From Paraniabella defluvii (GTDB lineage Bacteria; Bacteroidota; Bacteroidia; Chitinophagales; Chitinophagaceae): DNA of 64,000 nucleotides. Below, piece after piece: positions 37,573-46,586 of this stretch. Location of the stretch: assembly GCA_019316985.1 (NCBI GenBank), contig CP079215.1:1612001-1676000 (forward strand). The letters are read 5' to 3'. Below the pieces are notes generated by a model. That model was given only the letters and a program-made list of their open reading frames with translations. It did no database searches and had not been told where the DNA came from. How positions within the stretch are numbered: the first letter of the stretch is position 1; each line of letters starts with the position of its first letter. The translations under genes and the position numbers were made by a program.

Positions 37573-37624
37573 CTTAAGCAGGTCAAAGTTTTTAGAAACA
37601 TCAATAATTTGCTATCTGCTCTTA

Positions 37625-38877
37625 TCATTTCGCCGTGTATTTATTTAAATGCTGCTCAATTATTCTTGCATGTTCGTCTTTGCTAAGTTTCAGGTATTTT
37701 AAAAACGCGCTTTCTGTTCTATGCCCAGTTATTGCCATTATTGAAATAGCGGGAACTCCATCAATATAGCTATTTGTAGCGAAGCTCCGCCTACCGGTAT
37801 GACTTGAGACCAGATCGTACTTTGGTTGTTGAATTACTACCCTTTTCCCAGCCCGTACTTCGTTATACTGTACCACCTCTGTTATACCGGCCTCTTTACA
37901 AACATCCTTCACGTACTGATTAAATTTCTGATTAGATAGAACAGGGGAAACTTGCCGCCGTTTCTCTGCAAAATGCTTTTAATTCCGTTATTCATTGGTA
38001 TAACAACCCGGCCACCCGTTTTTTCCTGGAAAAGCTCTATTCCTCTTTCTGTGAACAAAGCACTGTTTAACTGTTTCCAATCTGAGAACCTTAAACCTGT
38101 ATAACAACCCGTAAGTAAGTTGTCTTTTACGCGCTGCATGGTCCCTGATGCTTCCAGTTCTTCCAGCTTAGCTATATCCTTCTTATTCAAATAAATAGCA
38201 AACGCCTCCTGAGGTTTTGCGCTAGCAGAGCGTCCAGTATACGCTTTATTGACTCTAACCCCTTTTTCGTCAGCCTCCCTTAGAATTGTCCTGAGAACGG
38301 TAAAGTGCTTGCTGATTGTATTTTGATTGTACTTTTTAATGTTGGTCATAAACGAACGGAGGCTATTATAAAAGCCATCGTCCATAGAATCAAACGAAAA
38401 CTGCACACCAGGTGTACTTTCTGAAAACTGCTTTAATAACGCACGGGTGCCGCTGTATTTCGCTATTGTTCTGGGAGACAATTTTAGACCTGTGTCTGGG
38501 TCTATACGTTTCGGAGCATCGCTAATGAAATAATCTACGAAAGACCAAAAGTCTGAAAATGGCCGCTTTCTTCTTCCCGTTTCGAAGTCAAGCACTTCCC
38601 TATATTCATCAAGGGTAATCGCATTATTTGAATGATCCATTTCCGCAAATACCCTTTTGGCGTTTTGTTCTAGCTTATCCAAGCTATCATTTATCTGCGC
38701 ATAGTTTTTTTCAGCTAATACCCTGCGCACCCGTTGAGACTTGTTGTCCCAGTTTTTAGGGCTAACAGCCTGTTTGGTTGCATAGACAAGCCTGTTTCCA
38801 TCCCATCTCAACACCATGTAGACCGGGACAGCCTTAGTGCCTTCAGTAGTTCGAATATTAAAGTTTACTCTAACCAT
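37625..38877 (-). CDS. int: Tyrosine-type site-specific integrase, frameshifted
   Basis: ATG 38877. An Arm-DNA-binding domain (about 1-90, MVRVNFNIRTTEGTKAVPVY), a SAM-like core-binding domain (about 110-220, RTIAKYSGTRALLKQFSEST) and the catalytic domain follow. Catalytic residues: Arg in CYTGLRFSDW, His-x-x-Arg in SSHTGRRSFAT, His in TGHRTESAFLKY with the Tyr nucleophile in that block. A base is lost near 37945, after GKFP; the end frame starts LSNQKFNQYVKDVCKEAG. About 415 residues. The gene lies 165 bp from attR, so it belongs to this element and uses the tRNA-Arg 3' end as target. Confidence 0.9.
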
Positions 38878-38893
38878 TACATAAAGATAGTTC

Positions 38894-38916
38894 GTTGTCG
38901 GTTTCGTTGTCGTTTT
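38894..38916 (+). repeat. Right arm-type integrase sites
   Basis: GTTGTCG occurs at 38894-38900 and 38906-38912, 12 bp apart; the second copy runs on as GTTGTCGTTTT, identical to 19404-19414 near the left end. These are probable arm sites for the integrase. Confidence 0.5.
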
Positions 38917-39042
38917 TTCTTAATTTATTTTTATTCACTTTAACATGCAAGGGGAGTAGAAATATAACTAAAGTCAATACCGGCCTACATTTCGTAATTA
39001 TGACGGTTAAAGTCAATAAGAGTAAATAAAAGGTGATTAGTT

Positions 39043-39055
39043 TTGTCCGGGCTAC
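39043..39055 (+). repeat. attR: 13-bp attachment repeat
   Basis: TTGTCCGGGCTAC, identical to the tRNA-Arg 3' end at 19357-19369. The sequence between the integrase start and here (38878-39042) holds only the arm sites. Downstream (39103-39366) I see nothing beyond a small CCAGG/CCTGG inverted repeat near 39108-39122. Confidence 0.85.
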
Positions 39056-39057
39056 CA

Positions 39058-39102
39058 AACAGGAGTTTTCGGGAAAATCTTGAAAATTCCTGTTTTCTTT
39101 TT
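39058..39102 (+). terminator. Original terminator of the tRNA-Arg gene, now displaced by the element
   Basis: AACAGGAGTTTTC pairs with GAAAATTCCTGTT (13 bp, one mismatch), followed by T4-C-T5. It begins 3 bp after attR. Before integration it would have directly followed the tRNA gene. Confidence 0.65.
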
Positions 39103-39366
39103 CGGCCCAGGCCCTTGCCTGGAGACGAGTTATAAATAACCTGTTTTTGCGGTTTACCAATGGTGTAGCAGGGTTGAACGATACGGTTAACAGGGATTAA
39201 TAATTGCTTTCCGTAACAGAATAGTTCAATTACGGCAGAGATAATAAAACAATATTTACCGAACAACTTCAGATAGCATGCGTATCCTCCTATTGATTAA
39301 AGGAAGGGTTTTATTTCAATAGCCCGGAGCAATTTTTTTCCGTCAGCATCTTAAACAAGCAAAGTG

Positions 39367-40211
39367 ATGAGAAGATATATCGCAATCATTTTAATGCAAA
39401 TAATCATAACCAGCATCAATGCCCAGACTGACACAGTATTTAAGGCCTTGCCTCTTGGTCTTACTACACAACTTTATTCTGAATCGTTAAAGGAAGCACG
39501 GCGGATCAATATTTATCTGCCCAACGATTATCATGCAGAGGATACTGTGCATTATCCGGTAATTTATATTCTGGATGGCGGTGTGCAGGAAGATTTTTTG
39601 CACCTTACAGGCATTGTCCAATATTATACCCAACCCTGGGTACAGCTATTTCCCAAATCGATAGTGGTAGGCATTGAAAACGTAAACCGTAAGCGTGATT
39701 TTACATTCAACGTTTCTAATCTCGACTTTCTTAAAAAAACAGGGTATAAAAAGCCGATATCCCACAATACGGCGGTTCCTCGGCTTATATTTCATTTTTG
39801 CAACACGAGCTGCAGCCTTTTATCAACCTTCATTTCAGAACGGCTAACACAAGTACCGTAATTGGCGAATCGCTGGCCGGCCTGTTGGTAACAGAGCTGT
39901 ATGCAAAGCACCGACACCTGTTCAGCAATTACATTATTATCAGCCCAAGTCTTTGGTGGGGCAATGAAAAATTACTGAAAGAAATAAAGGCCGATGAAGA
40001 TAAGAGCACCGTTAATGTATATGTTGGCGCCCCTGATAAAACTGAGGATACAATGATGTACAACGACGCATTGCAATTGTACCGCAGGTTACAGCAAACT
40101 GCCGGTAGCCGTACAAAAGTATATTACGATTACCTGCCGGCTGAAACACATGCCACCGTTATACACCAGGCAGTGTATCATGCGTTCCGGATGTTTTATA
40201 AAAATAAGTAA
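39367..40211 (+). CDS. Secreted alpha/beta-hydrolase esterase (esterase D-like), frameshifted
   Basis: ATG 39367 starts a signal peptide (MRRYIAIILMQIIITSINAQ). The hydrolase core follows: LKEARRINIYLPNDY, YPVIYILDGG, FPKSIVVGIENVNR. Near 39755 a base is missing; the next frame reads ADIPQYGGSSAYISFLQHEL, then the nucleophile elbow VIGESLAG, LYAKHRHLFSNYIIISPSLW, the acid region and ETHATV with the catalytic His. About 281 residues. The family includes iron-siderophore esterases and carbohydrate esterases; the substrate here is unknown. First chromosomal gene right of the element. Confidence 0.75.
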
Positions 40212-40305
40212 ATGGCCTGTTAAACATAAAAGAGCTGGCGCATGAAGATTGTTCTTTATTCGGCCGGGCACTTGTCGGGAATCTGTAAATTTTCTATTCT
40301 TTCAA

Positions 40306-40325
40306 TTTTTTTTTTTTTTTTTTTT
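40306..40325 (+). repeat. Run of 20 T
   Basis: An uninterrupted T20 tract between the esterase gene and the marR gene. The intergenic stretch 40212-40438 contains nothing else of note; the tract length is unlikely to be exact given the homopolymer errors elsewhere. Confidence 0.8.
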
Positions 40326-40438
40326 GCAGGTGGCATGCTTATGCCTCCCGCAAGCCATTCATCATTGCTCGCAGGAAAAAGCTAAACAAAAGCATTTAAA
40401 TTTCGTAACGGCATCAGTCTTTTTCCATTTTTTTTTGT

Positions 40439-40899
40439 TTAAAGCTGCAATCTGCCTTTTGTAAAAGCAATAACCGCCTCCAGGTACTTCTGAACTATAT
40501 CAAGCTCTCCCGAAGTAAATCCCCGGTACAATTTTTCGGCATCGGCCTGCAGATCCTTAAATGCCGGACCCATCCGTTCAAAAGCAGCTTCGCGGTTTAA
40601 TACCACAATGACCTTCCTTCTGTCTACCGCATCCCGTTCGCGCTTTACCAGGTTTTCCAGTTCCAGGCGGTCAATCATTCCCGTAACCGCCCCTGTTGAC
40701 AAACCGCTTAACGCTGCAATCTGCCCCGGGGTTATCGCCCCGTGCTTCAACAGCAGGTCGATATACTTATGATCGGTTCCCGCCAACCCGGCCGCATAAG
40801 CGATGGATTGGTGCATGACCACCGTCAACGTTGAAAACTCCCGGGTCAGTTGCTGGATTTGATCGATTTTGGCATTTTGCCCACTATTTTTTTGCTCAT
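40439..40899 (-). CDS. MarR-family transcriptional regulator, frameshifted at the start
   Basis: ATG 40899 gives MSKKNSGQNAKIDQIQQLTR once a missing A in the run at 40885-40891 is restored. The winged helix follows: ITPGQIAALSGLSTGAVTGM, then IDRLELENLVKRERDAVDRR with the wing, and VIVVLNREA. About 153 residues, normal for MarR. It is divergent from the membrane protein and FAD monooxygenase genes. A 19-bp imperfect palindrome overlapping the promoter region (40915-40933) is its likely operator. MarR proteins often respond to phenolic or drug-like ligands. Confidence 0.8.
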
Positions 40900-40914
40900 G
40901 AGTTCAGATAAATT

Positions 40915-40933
40915 TATCTTTGTCGCTAAGATA
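40915..40933. promoter_or_regulatory. Candidate MarR operator over a divergent promoter
   Basis: TATCTT-TGTCGCT-AAGATA is an inverted repeat with 7-base spacing. Its left half contains TATCTTTG (40915-40922), a rightward -7 box. A leftward TATCTTTG box lies at 40963-40970 on the minus strand. Binding here would repress both directions. Confidence 0.5.
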
Positions 40934-40984
40934 CTTTTTAAGCTAAATAAATAACTTTATAACAAAGATACCAACTGTCGTCTT

Positions 40985-41503
40985 ATGAACCATAACCAAA
41001 ATGATAGGGATCTATACCAGGCCAGCCGGGCCACCAGGTGGCTGTTTTACGCCGTTGCACTTTATTTCGTAATGAACGGGGCTCAACTCTGGGAAACAGC
41101 CATTATGGTGCCGGCATGGACCGCTGCACCGCCGGAATCACTTTTCTTTTTTAAGGGACCCCACGGGCTCGACTTCAAATATTTCTGGATTGTTGTGCAT
41201 TCGGTTCACGAAGTAGTGTTACTGATTGCCATTGCATTTAACTGGCACCTGCGCAACAGAAGAAATATCATGCTCCTGCTCTTTGCTGTTCATGCAGGTG
41301 TACGTATATGGACAGTAACTTATTTTGCGCCTACGCTTATGGAGTTTATGGCTGTAGAAGTACGGCCCGGAACTGATACCATTTTGCTTGAAAAAGCAAA
41401 AACATGGAAAATGCTGAATTATGCACGCGTAGCCATTTATATATTGGTCAATATCGGTTATACCCTGCTGTTACGATTACCCGCTGATACTAAAAACCGA
41501 TAG
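40985..41503 (+). CDS. Four-helix membrane protein (172 aa)
   Basis: Four hydrophobic segments can be seen: WLFYAVALYFVMNGAQLW (about 19-36), FWIVVHSVHEVVLLIAIAF (about 67-85), IMLLLFAVHAGVRIWTVTYF (about 94-114) and VAIYILVNIGYTLLLRL (about 149-166). A polar loop with a conserved-looking GPHGLDFKYFWI lies before the second helix. DUF1772-like topology, but family not certain. It is the first gene of the MarR-controlled pair and lies 38 bp upstream of the FAD monooxygenase, so it may assist that enzyme or export its product. Frame intact. Confidence 0.6.
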   Translation: MNHNQNDRDLYQASRATRWLFYAVALYFVMNGAQLWETAIMVPAWTAAPPESLFFFKGPHGLDFKYFWIVVHSVHEVVLLIAIAFNWHLRNRRNIMLLLFAVHAGVRIWTVTYFAPTLMEFMAVEVRPGTDTILLEKAKTWKMLNYARVAIYILVNIGYTLLLRLPADTKNR

Positions 41504-41541
41504 CAGCAGTAACCGCATTATTATTTTAAAAACCATCTATC

Positions 41542-42728
41542 ATGAAAGGTAAGAAAATATTAATTGCCGGTGCAGGTATTGCCGGACCTGCATTTGCGAT
41601 CCAACTCATCGGGCAGGGGGCGGAGGTAAGTATAATCGAAAGCCGCAAAGAAAATCAGATGCAGGAAGGCTTATTTATCGGCCTCTCACCTAATGGGTTA
41701 AATATTCTGAAAGAACTTGTCGATATTACCCCGCTCTATAACGATTCCTGCCCGGGTACCTTGCATTTTCTCAACTCGGGCGGAAAGTGCATCGCCAGCC
41801 TTAGGACCACCTACCAGCTCTCGCTATACGGGATAGAAAGCATACAGGTCAAAAGATCGGCCATAACCCGCCTTTTGCATGATAAACTGGCGTCACTCGG
41901 CTGTACTATTGTGTATGATTGCCGGCTGGAGGCCGTCGATGAAGTAGAAGAGAAAATTAGGATACACACTACAAAAGGCGTATTAGGCGATTTTGACCTG
42001 CTGATCGGCGCAGATGGCATTCACTCAAGATGCCGGGAAATTGCCTTTCCGAAGGGTCAAAAGCCGGCTTATACAGGGCTGCTATCAACAGGCGCCACTG
42101 TAGCGATCCCCGGTTGGAAGGATAGCACCAAAGCCATCAACATGACATTTGGAAAGCGGGCATTCTTTGCCTTTGCTACATCCGGTAAGGGCGAAGTATG
42201 GTGGTTTAATAATTTCTATCAAAAAAAAGAACCGGATCGCACAAAGATCGCACCCTCCCTGCAGCATACCATTAAAACAGAATTACTGAAACTCCATAGA
42301 GAAGATCATAGCATTGTCACGCAAATTATTGCAGCCACGTCCCAATTATTTGCTTATCCCATCTACGATATGCCTCCGTTGACAAAATGGTACACCCCAA
42401 ACATATGCCTGATCGGCGATGCGGCTCATGCTGTTTCGCCTCACCGGTCAAGGAGCATCGCTTGCGCTGGAAGATAGCGCCGTTTTAGCCAAATGCCTGG
42501 CCAGATACGCCGATGCACAGCTGGCATTTTCTGTTTTCCAGGGGCTGCGGCAGAAACGTGTTGCGAAGGTTATAGCGCAGGCAAAAAATTGGAAACTCCA
42601 AATCAAAGGCCCATCCGCTGGCAACCTTCTTCAGGGACATCTTCCTTAAATACTTTATAAACCTGGAAAAGAAAAAAATGGATTGGGTATATGCCTACTC
42701 GATTGACAAAGTGGAAAAAGATATCTGA
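41542..42728 (+). CDS. FAD-dependent monooxygenase, frameshifted
   Basis: The enzyme belongs to the PHBH/TetX-like group A flavin monooxygenases. The N-terminal Rossmann motif is ILIAGAGIAGPAFAIQLIGQ, then FIGLSPNGLN, LLIGADGIHSRCRE with the conserved DG motif, and LIGDAAHAVSPH followed after a shift near 42445 by GQGASLALEDSAVLAKCL. A second shift near 42600 gives HPLATFFRDIFLKYFINL and a stop at 42728. About 395 residues. Control by the adjacent MarR suggests oxidation of an aromatic or drug-like compound. Which substrate, including tetracycline, cannot be told from sequence. Confidence 0.8.
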
Positions 42729-42790
42729 GGAAAACAGTGGGTACATTGATCGCCCCAGGCTCCAGCTAATATTACCTTAACCCGTTTTTA

Positions 42791-42824
42791 AAAGGAATGA
42801 TCCTGTCACAGATCGTTCCTTTTT
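42791..42824 (+). terminator. Terminator after the monooxygenase gene
   Basis: AAAGGAATGATC pairs with GATCGTTCCTTTT around an 8-base loop, followed by T. It closes the MarR-controlled pair. Confidence 0.75.
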
Positions 42825-42935
42825 ACATGAACCATGTTGATTCGGTAACCGCCCGCCCGTCTCTGTAATTTAAGATATCATTTGCCGGGATTTTGATACA
42901 TTCACATTATAAACAATCAACACAGGCAGGCTCAT

Positions 42936-43964
42936 ATGAAAACAATGATTCAACAATCAGTGCTTGGGCTATTGATTCTTACCTTATGCGCATGCAGGGT
43001 TACGATGGGTAAGAAACAAATGTTGTTCTTACCCAAAAGCAGCAAACCACAGCAGCTAAAACCGAACAGGTTGGGCCAGAGCAGGCAAACCCACCTGGTA
43101 AGGAAGCAACCACCAGGTATTCTAGCCATCCCCGTTTAAAACTAATTACCCCAACATCGATGCATCCAAACTGATCTACAGGTCGCCCGAATATTTTCTT
43201 TACAAAGCCGATAGCCTGCAAAGTAACTACGCCAGGCAAGCCTATTTTAAAAACCTCGACACGATCATTGCACAACTTTCGGCTACCCCCGACGATAAGC
43301 GCAACCCGGCTGTTAATACCGATCAATGGTATGCAGCTATTGACTTTAATATACGCAAACCCAATTTTGTGATCCTGCATCATACGGCACAGGATAATGT
43401 AGCGCAAACACTTTTCACGTTTTCCCTTCCCAGGCCGGGGCGGGAATCGAGCGCTCATTATGTTATTGCAAAAGACGGAAAACATACCAGATGTTAAACG
43501 ACTATGTCAGATCCTGGCATGCCGGCGCCAGCAAATGGGGCAACATTACTGACATGAATTCGTGCAGCCTGGGTATTGAAATAGATAATAATGGCAAAGA
43601 TGACGCCTTTACCGATGCGCAGATCAATGCGCTAATACTATTACTGCGTTACCTAAAAGATCAATACAAGATCCCCAATCTAATTTTATAGCACACTCTG
43701 ATATTGCCCGCCAGGAAAGAAGATCCCGGCATACTATTTCCCTGGAAGAAGCTGGCGGATGCAGGTTTTGGTTATTGGTATGATGTTAATAACTTAAAAG
43801 AGCCGCCGCCGGATTTTAATACAATATGGGCTTTACGTTTGATTGGCTACGATATCAGCGATCCTTCAAAAGCCATACAGGCTTTCAAGCTCCACTACCT
43901 TTTAGTGGCCAATGCCAATACTTTAACGGATTATGATAAAAGGTTCTTTATACCGTGGCGCTGA
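42936..43964 (+). CDS. N-acetylmuramoyl-L-alanine amidase lipoprotein (AmiD-like), frameshifted
   Basis: The signal ends with lipobox LTLCACR. A linker follows. After several single-base shifts (about 43045, 43140, 43490, 43685) the Amidase_2 domain appears: DQWYAAIDFNIRKPNFVILH with the first zinc His, AHYVIAKDGKTYQMLNDYVR, SWHAGASKW, SLGIEIDNNG, then LILGHSDIAPARKEDPGILF with the zinc His and catalytic Asp/Lys region, and a peptidoglycan-binding-like tail (WALRLIGYDISDPSKAIQAF). About 340 residues. An outer-membrane-anchored amidase of this type trims or recycles peptidoglycan. Confidence 0.8.
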
Positions 43965-44106
43965 AGTATATGTAAATATGCTTTATACATCGTTCATGCC
44001 AGGCTAGCGAACAATATGCAGGTAATTATATTGACATCGGAGCCCCGCTTTTCTATTTTTTAACAATCCTGCGTCTCATTGCTCCTGTTTTTTATCTATA
44101 CTTGCT

Positions 44107-44576
44107 TTGAAAGCCTATTATTTAAGTTTTAATATATCAGCCGTGACCGTTAAAAATCTCTTTTGTTTATGGATATGGATTATTATATCGGTAAATAGTT
44201 TTTCCCAATCGCCTGCTGGTACCTGGAAAACCATAGATGATAATACAGGAAAAGAGCAGTCATATGTACGGATATATGAAACAAAAAGCGGCAACCTGCA
44301 GGAGAAGTAGTAAAAATACTGGATCCCGCGCGAGAAAATGCTACCTGCACTGCCTGCACCGGAACCAGGAAAGATAAACCTGTGAAAGGCATGATCATTT
44401 TATGGGGATTGAAGAAAAACGGTGATGAGTGGTCGGGCGGGCAAATACTCGATCCCGAAAAAGGCAAGCAATACAAATGCTATATAAAACCCAAAGGGAA
44501 GAATGAATTAGAAGTTCGGGGCTACGTAGGCTTCTCTTTGATAGGAAGAACACAGGTTTGGCAGCGGGTTCAATAA
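44107..44576 (+). CDS. DUF2147 family secreted protein, frameshifted
   Basis: The mature part begins after a hydrophobic signal (LFCLWIWIIISVNSFSQ) with SPAGTWKTIDDNTGKEQSYV, the conserved DUF2147 opening. A shift near 44307 leads to VVKILDPARENATCTACTGT, KPVKGMIILWGLKKNGDEWS, GGQILDPEKGKQYKCYI and RGYVGFSLIGRTQVWQRV. About 155 residues. No ATG begins this frame; TTG 44107 or GTG near 44142 must serve, or a start has been lost to another indel. The function of DUF2147 is not established; the two-Cys loop is typical. Confidence 0.7.
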
Positions 44577-44674
44577 TTACTGCCCTGGTATTGAGGAGAA
44601 CATATGGACATTCATAAGGATTGGCCCCGTTTATGCTATATGACTTTATATTATTCAGATAAATTTTTAACCGT

Positions 44675-44988
44675 ATGATTATTCAGATTAACGCAGACAA
44701 CAACCTTACCGTAAGCACCGATTACAGGAAAAAATAGAAGGTATAGTAATGGCTGAAGTAGATCGCTTTATTGAACACCTGACCCGTATTGAAGTATATC
44801 TTTCCGATCAGAATTCACATAAGGACACAGGCGCCGACAAACGCTGTAATATCGAAGCCAGATTAAAAGGTAAACCGCCTATCGCCGTTTCAGATGACGG
44901 CGAGACTTACGATATAGCCATCAATGGCGCCGCAGGAAAGCTGTCTACCTCTTTGGAAACGATTGTGGGAAAGATGAAAAGTCATTAA
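44675..44988 (+). CDS. HPF/RaiA-like ribosome-associated protein, frameshifted
   Basis: ATG 44675 gives MIIQINADNNLTVSTDYRK; a missing A in the A6 run near 44735 shifts the frame to KIEGIVMAEVDRFIEHLTRI, then EVYLSDQN, RCNIEARLKGKPPIAVSDDG and the end KLSTSLETIVGKMKSH. About 104 residues, the short (HPF-type) form. Such proteins bind the ribosome decoding region in stationary phase and hibernate 70S ribosomes. A closely similar copy lies at 56907-57221; the two differ in the first helix and the loop after it. It converges with the efflux operon. Confidence 0.75.
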
Positions 44989-45019
44989 TACAGACAAACT
45001 ATTTCTTACGCGAAATAAA

Positions 45020-45127
45020 AAATCAGGTTATCTCAAACATAGTAAGTTATGCTATTAAGTCTGGTAAAGCATACCTGCTTTTGCCAGGCTCCGGCACATT
45101 TCTATGCGTGATGAGACAACCTGATTT
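45020..45127. terminator. Large bidirectional hairpin between converging genes
   Basis: AAATCAGGTTATCTCA (45020-45035) pairs with TGAGACAACCTGATTT (45112-45127), 16 bp with one mismatch. Inside it a second stem forms from CTGGTAAAGC (45061-45070) and GCTTTTGCCAG (45077-45087). The total span is 108 bp between the HPF-like gene and the efflux operon, which meet tail to tail. It may end both transcripts or be a small structured RNA. Confidence 0.5.
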
Positions 45128-45138
45128 CGCTTTAATAT

Positions 45139-46578
45139 TTATCTCCAACCGCCTCCTAAATCCTTATACATATTAACCACAGCACCCAACTGGTTCTTTT
45201 TGTTTCAGCCAGTTCGAGCCGGGCTTCCAGCACATCGCGCTGCGTGGTGAGCACTTCTAAATAATCAGCTCTTGCTGCTTTATACAATGCATTAGACACC
45301 TCAACCGATTTATTCAACACCTCTACCTGCTTTTGCTTTTGCTCAAATGTTTGCCGCAGGTTGCTGATATTAGACAATTCATTTGCTACTTCAATATAAC
45401 CGCTTAGTATAGAACGCTCGTAATTATATACGGCCTGCAGTTGCTTTGCATTAGCGGTAAGATACTGGGCTTTAATTGCATTCTTATTAATTAGCGGGCC
45501 TGCCAGGTCGCCCACCAGGGAGGTGATCAGGGATTCGGGAAATTTAACCAGGTAGCTCGGGTTAAAAGCATTAAATCCTATAACCGCCGATATATCGAAC
45601 GAAGGATAAAACTGCGCCCTCGCCACTTTTACATCCAGCTTCGAGGCAGCCAGTTCCAGCTCCGCCTGCCTGATATCGGGCCGGTTAGCCAGTAGCTGTG
45701 AAGGTACGCCGGTGCTAACAGCGGCGAGGGGTAAATTCAAAAAGCCGGCGTCTGTTCTTGCTATAGGTTGCGGGTATCTTGCCAGCAAAAAATTGATCCG
45801 GTTCTCGGTTTCTTTAATGCCCTGCTGTATTGCAAAGGCCCTGCTTTCCGTGCTTTTTACCTCTGCTTCAAATTTCTGTACCGCCAGCTCCGTGGCCCGC
45901 GCAGCCTGCTTTTGCACTTTTACAACCTCCAGTGCATTTTTTTGCAAGGCGATATTCTGATTGATAATATCTAACTGGTAATCGAGCGACAATAGTTCAT
46001 AATAAGAGTTCGCTACTTCGGCTATCAGGTTAGACAATACAAAATTCTTACCTTCTATCGTAGCCAGATACCGGTTTACTTCGGCATCTTTTGCATTACG
46101 CAGCTTGTGCCAGATATCTACCTCCCAATTGGCATTGAGGCCCACTATAAAATCGCCCAGATAATCGGGTACCTTTTTTTCCGGGAGTGATTTCTGTAGA
46201 CGCATCGCCTGCGCCCTGACTGGTATATCGCCCGGCCTTGTCGATGCCGGCGCCTGCACGATATCCCACAGCAGGCAATAACTCGCCCTTTCTTGCTCTA
46301 ACCTCGTTGCGGGCTATCTCTATTTCCTGTAAAGTAATGTTAAGCTCCTGGTTATTTTTTAAAGCAGTATCTATTAATACCGCCAGGTTTGGATCGGTAA
46401 AAAAATCACGCCATTTAACCAGCCCTGTATTCGATGTGTCCTGTACAACCGCATAGGTTTCAGGCACTTCCTTGTTTTCCTGTTTCTGGGCCACCTGGGG
46501 AACATGGCAGCCTGCATAGGTAATGCAGGCACCCGTAATTCCCAACGTAGCAAATATGTTACGAATCTTCATCTTCAT
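45139..46578 (-). CDS. Outer-membrane efflux lipoprotein (NodT/TolC family), frameshifted
   Basis: From ATG 46578, lipobox ITYAGCHVP. The OMF repeats follow: LVKWRDFFTDPNLAVLIDTA, LKNNQELNITLQEIEIARNE, ARKGELLPAVGYRAGAG, a shift near 46175, then NWEVDIWHKLRNAKDAEVNR, LLANRPDIRQAELELAASKL, ARAQFYPSFDISAVIGFN and the closing helix block to LAETKKNQLGAVVNMYKDLG, ending at 45139. About 479 residues. It forms the outer-membrane channel of the tripartite RND system encoded just upstream (8 bp gap). Confidence 0.88.
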
Positions 46579-46586
46579 GTATTTTA

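Larger units (their letters stand above)
19370..39055. mobile_element. 19.7-kb integrative element in tRNA-Arg, with tail genes and P4-type replication genes
   Basis: The bounds are the 13-bp repeat in the tRNA (19357-19369) and its copy at 39043-39055. The tyrosine integrase gene lies next to the right repeat. Arm-type repeats GTTGTCG(TTTT) occur just inside both ends. Contents, right to left: integrase, unknown protein, HTH, small protein, D5-type helicase, BT4734-like primase, two unknown proteins, tail tape measure, gp10-like tail protein. A block of small HTH and unknown genes follows, then cargo near the tRNA. I see no terminase, portal, capsid, baseplate, relaxase or conjugation genes. 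It may be a satellite or a reduced prophage; element status is firm, type is inference. Confidence 0.85.

Noticed and set aside
19370..39055. Integrative conjugative element
   Set aside because: No relaxase, coupling protein or transfer gene is recognisable; phage tail and P4-type replication genes point to a satellite or reduced prophage.
39108..39250. Coding sequence right of attR
   Set aside because: Frames here cross the att repeat and terminator and have no conserved features.
41542..42728. Tetracycline-inactivating TetX
   Set aside because: The general monooxygenase motifs are shared by many enzymes; nothing specific to TetX can be asserted from the sequence.
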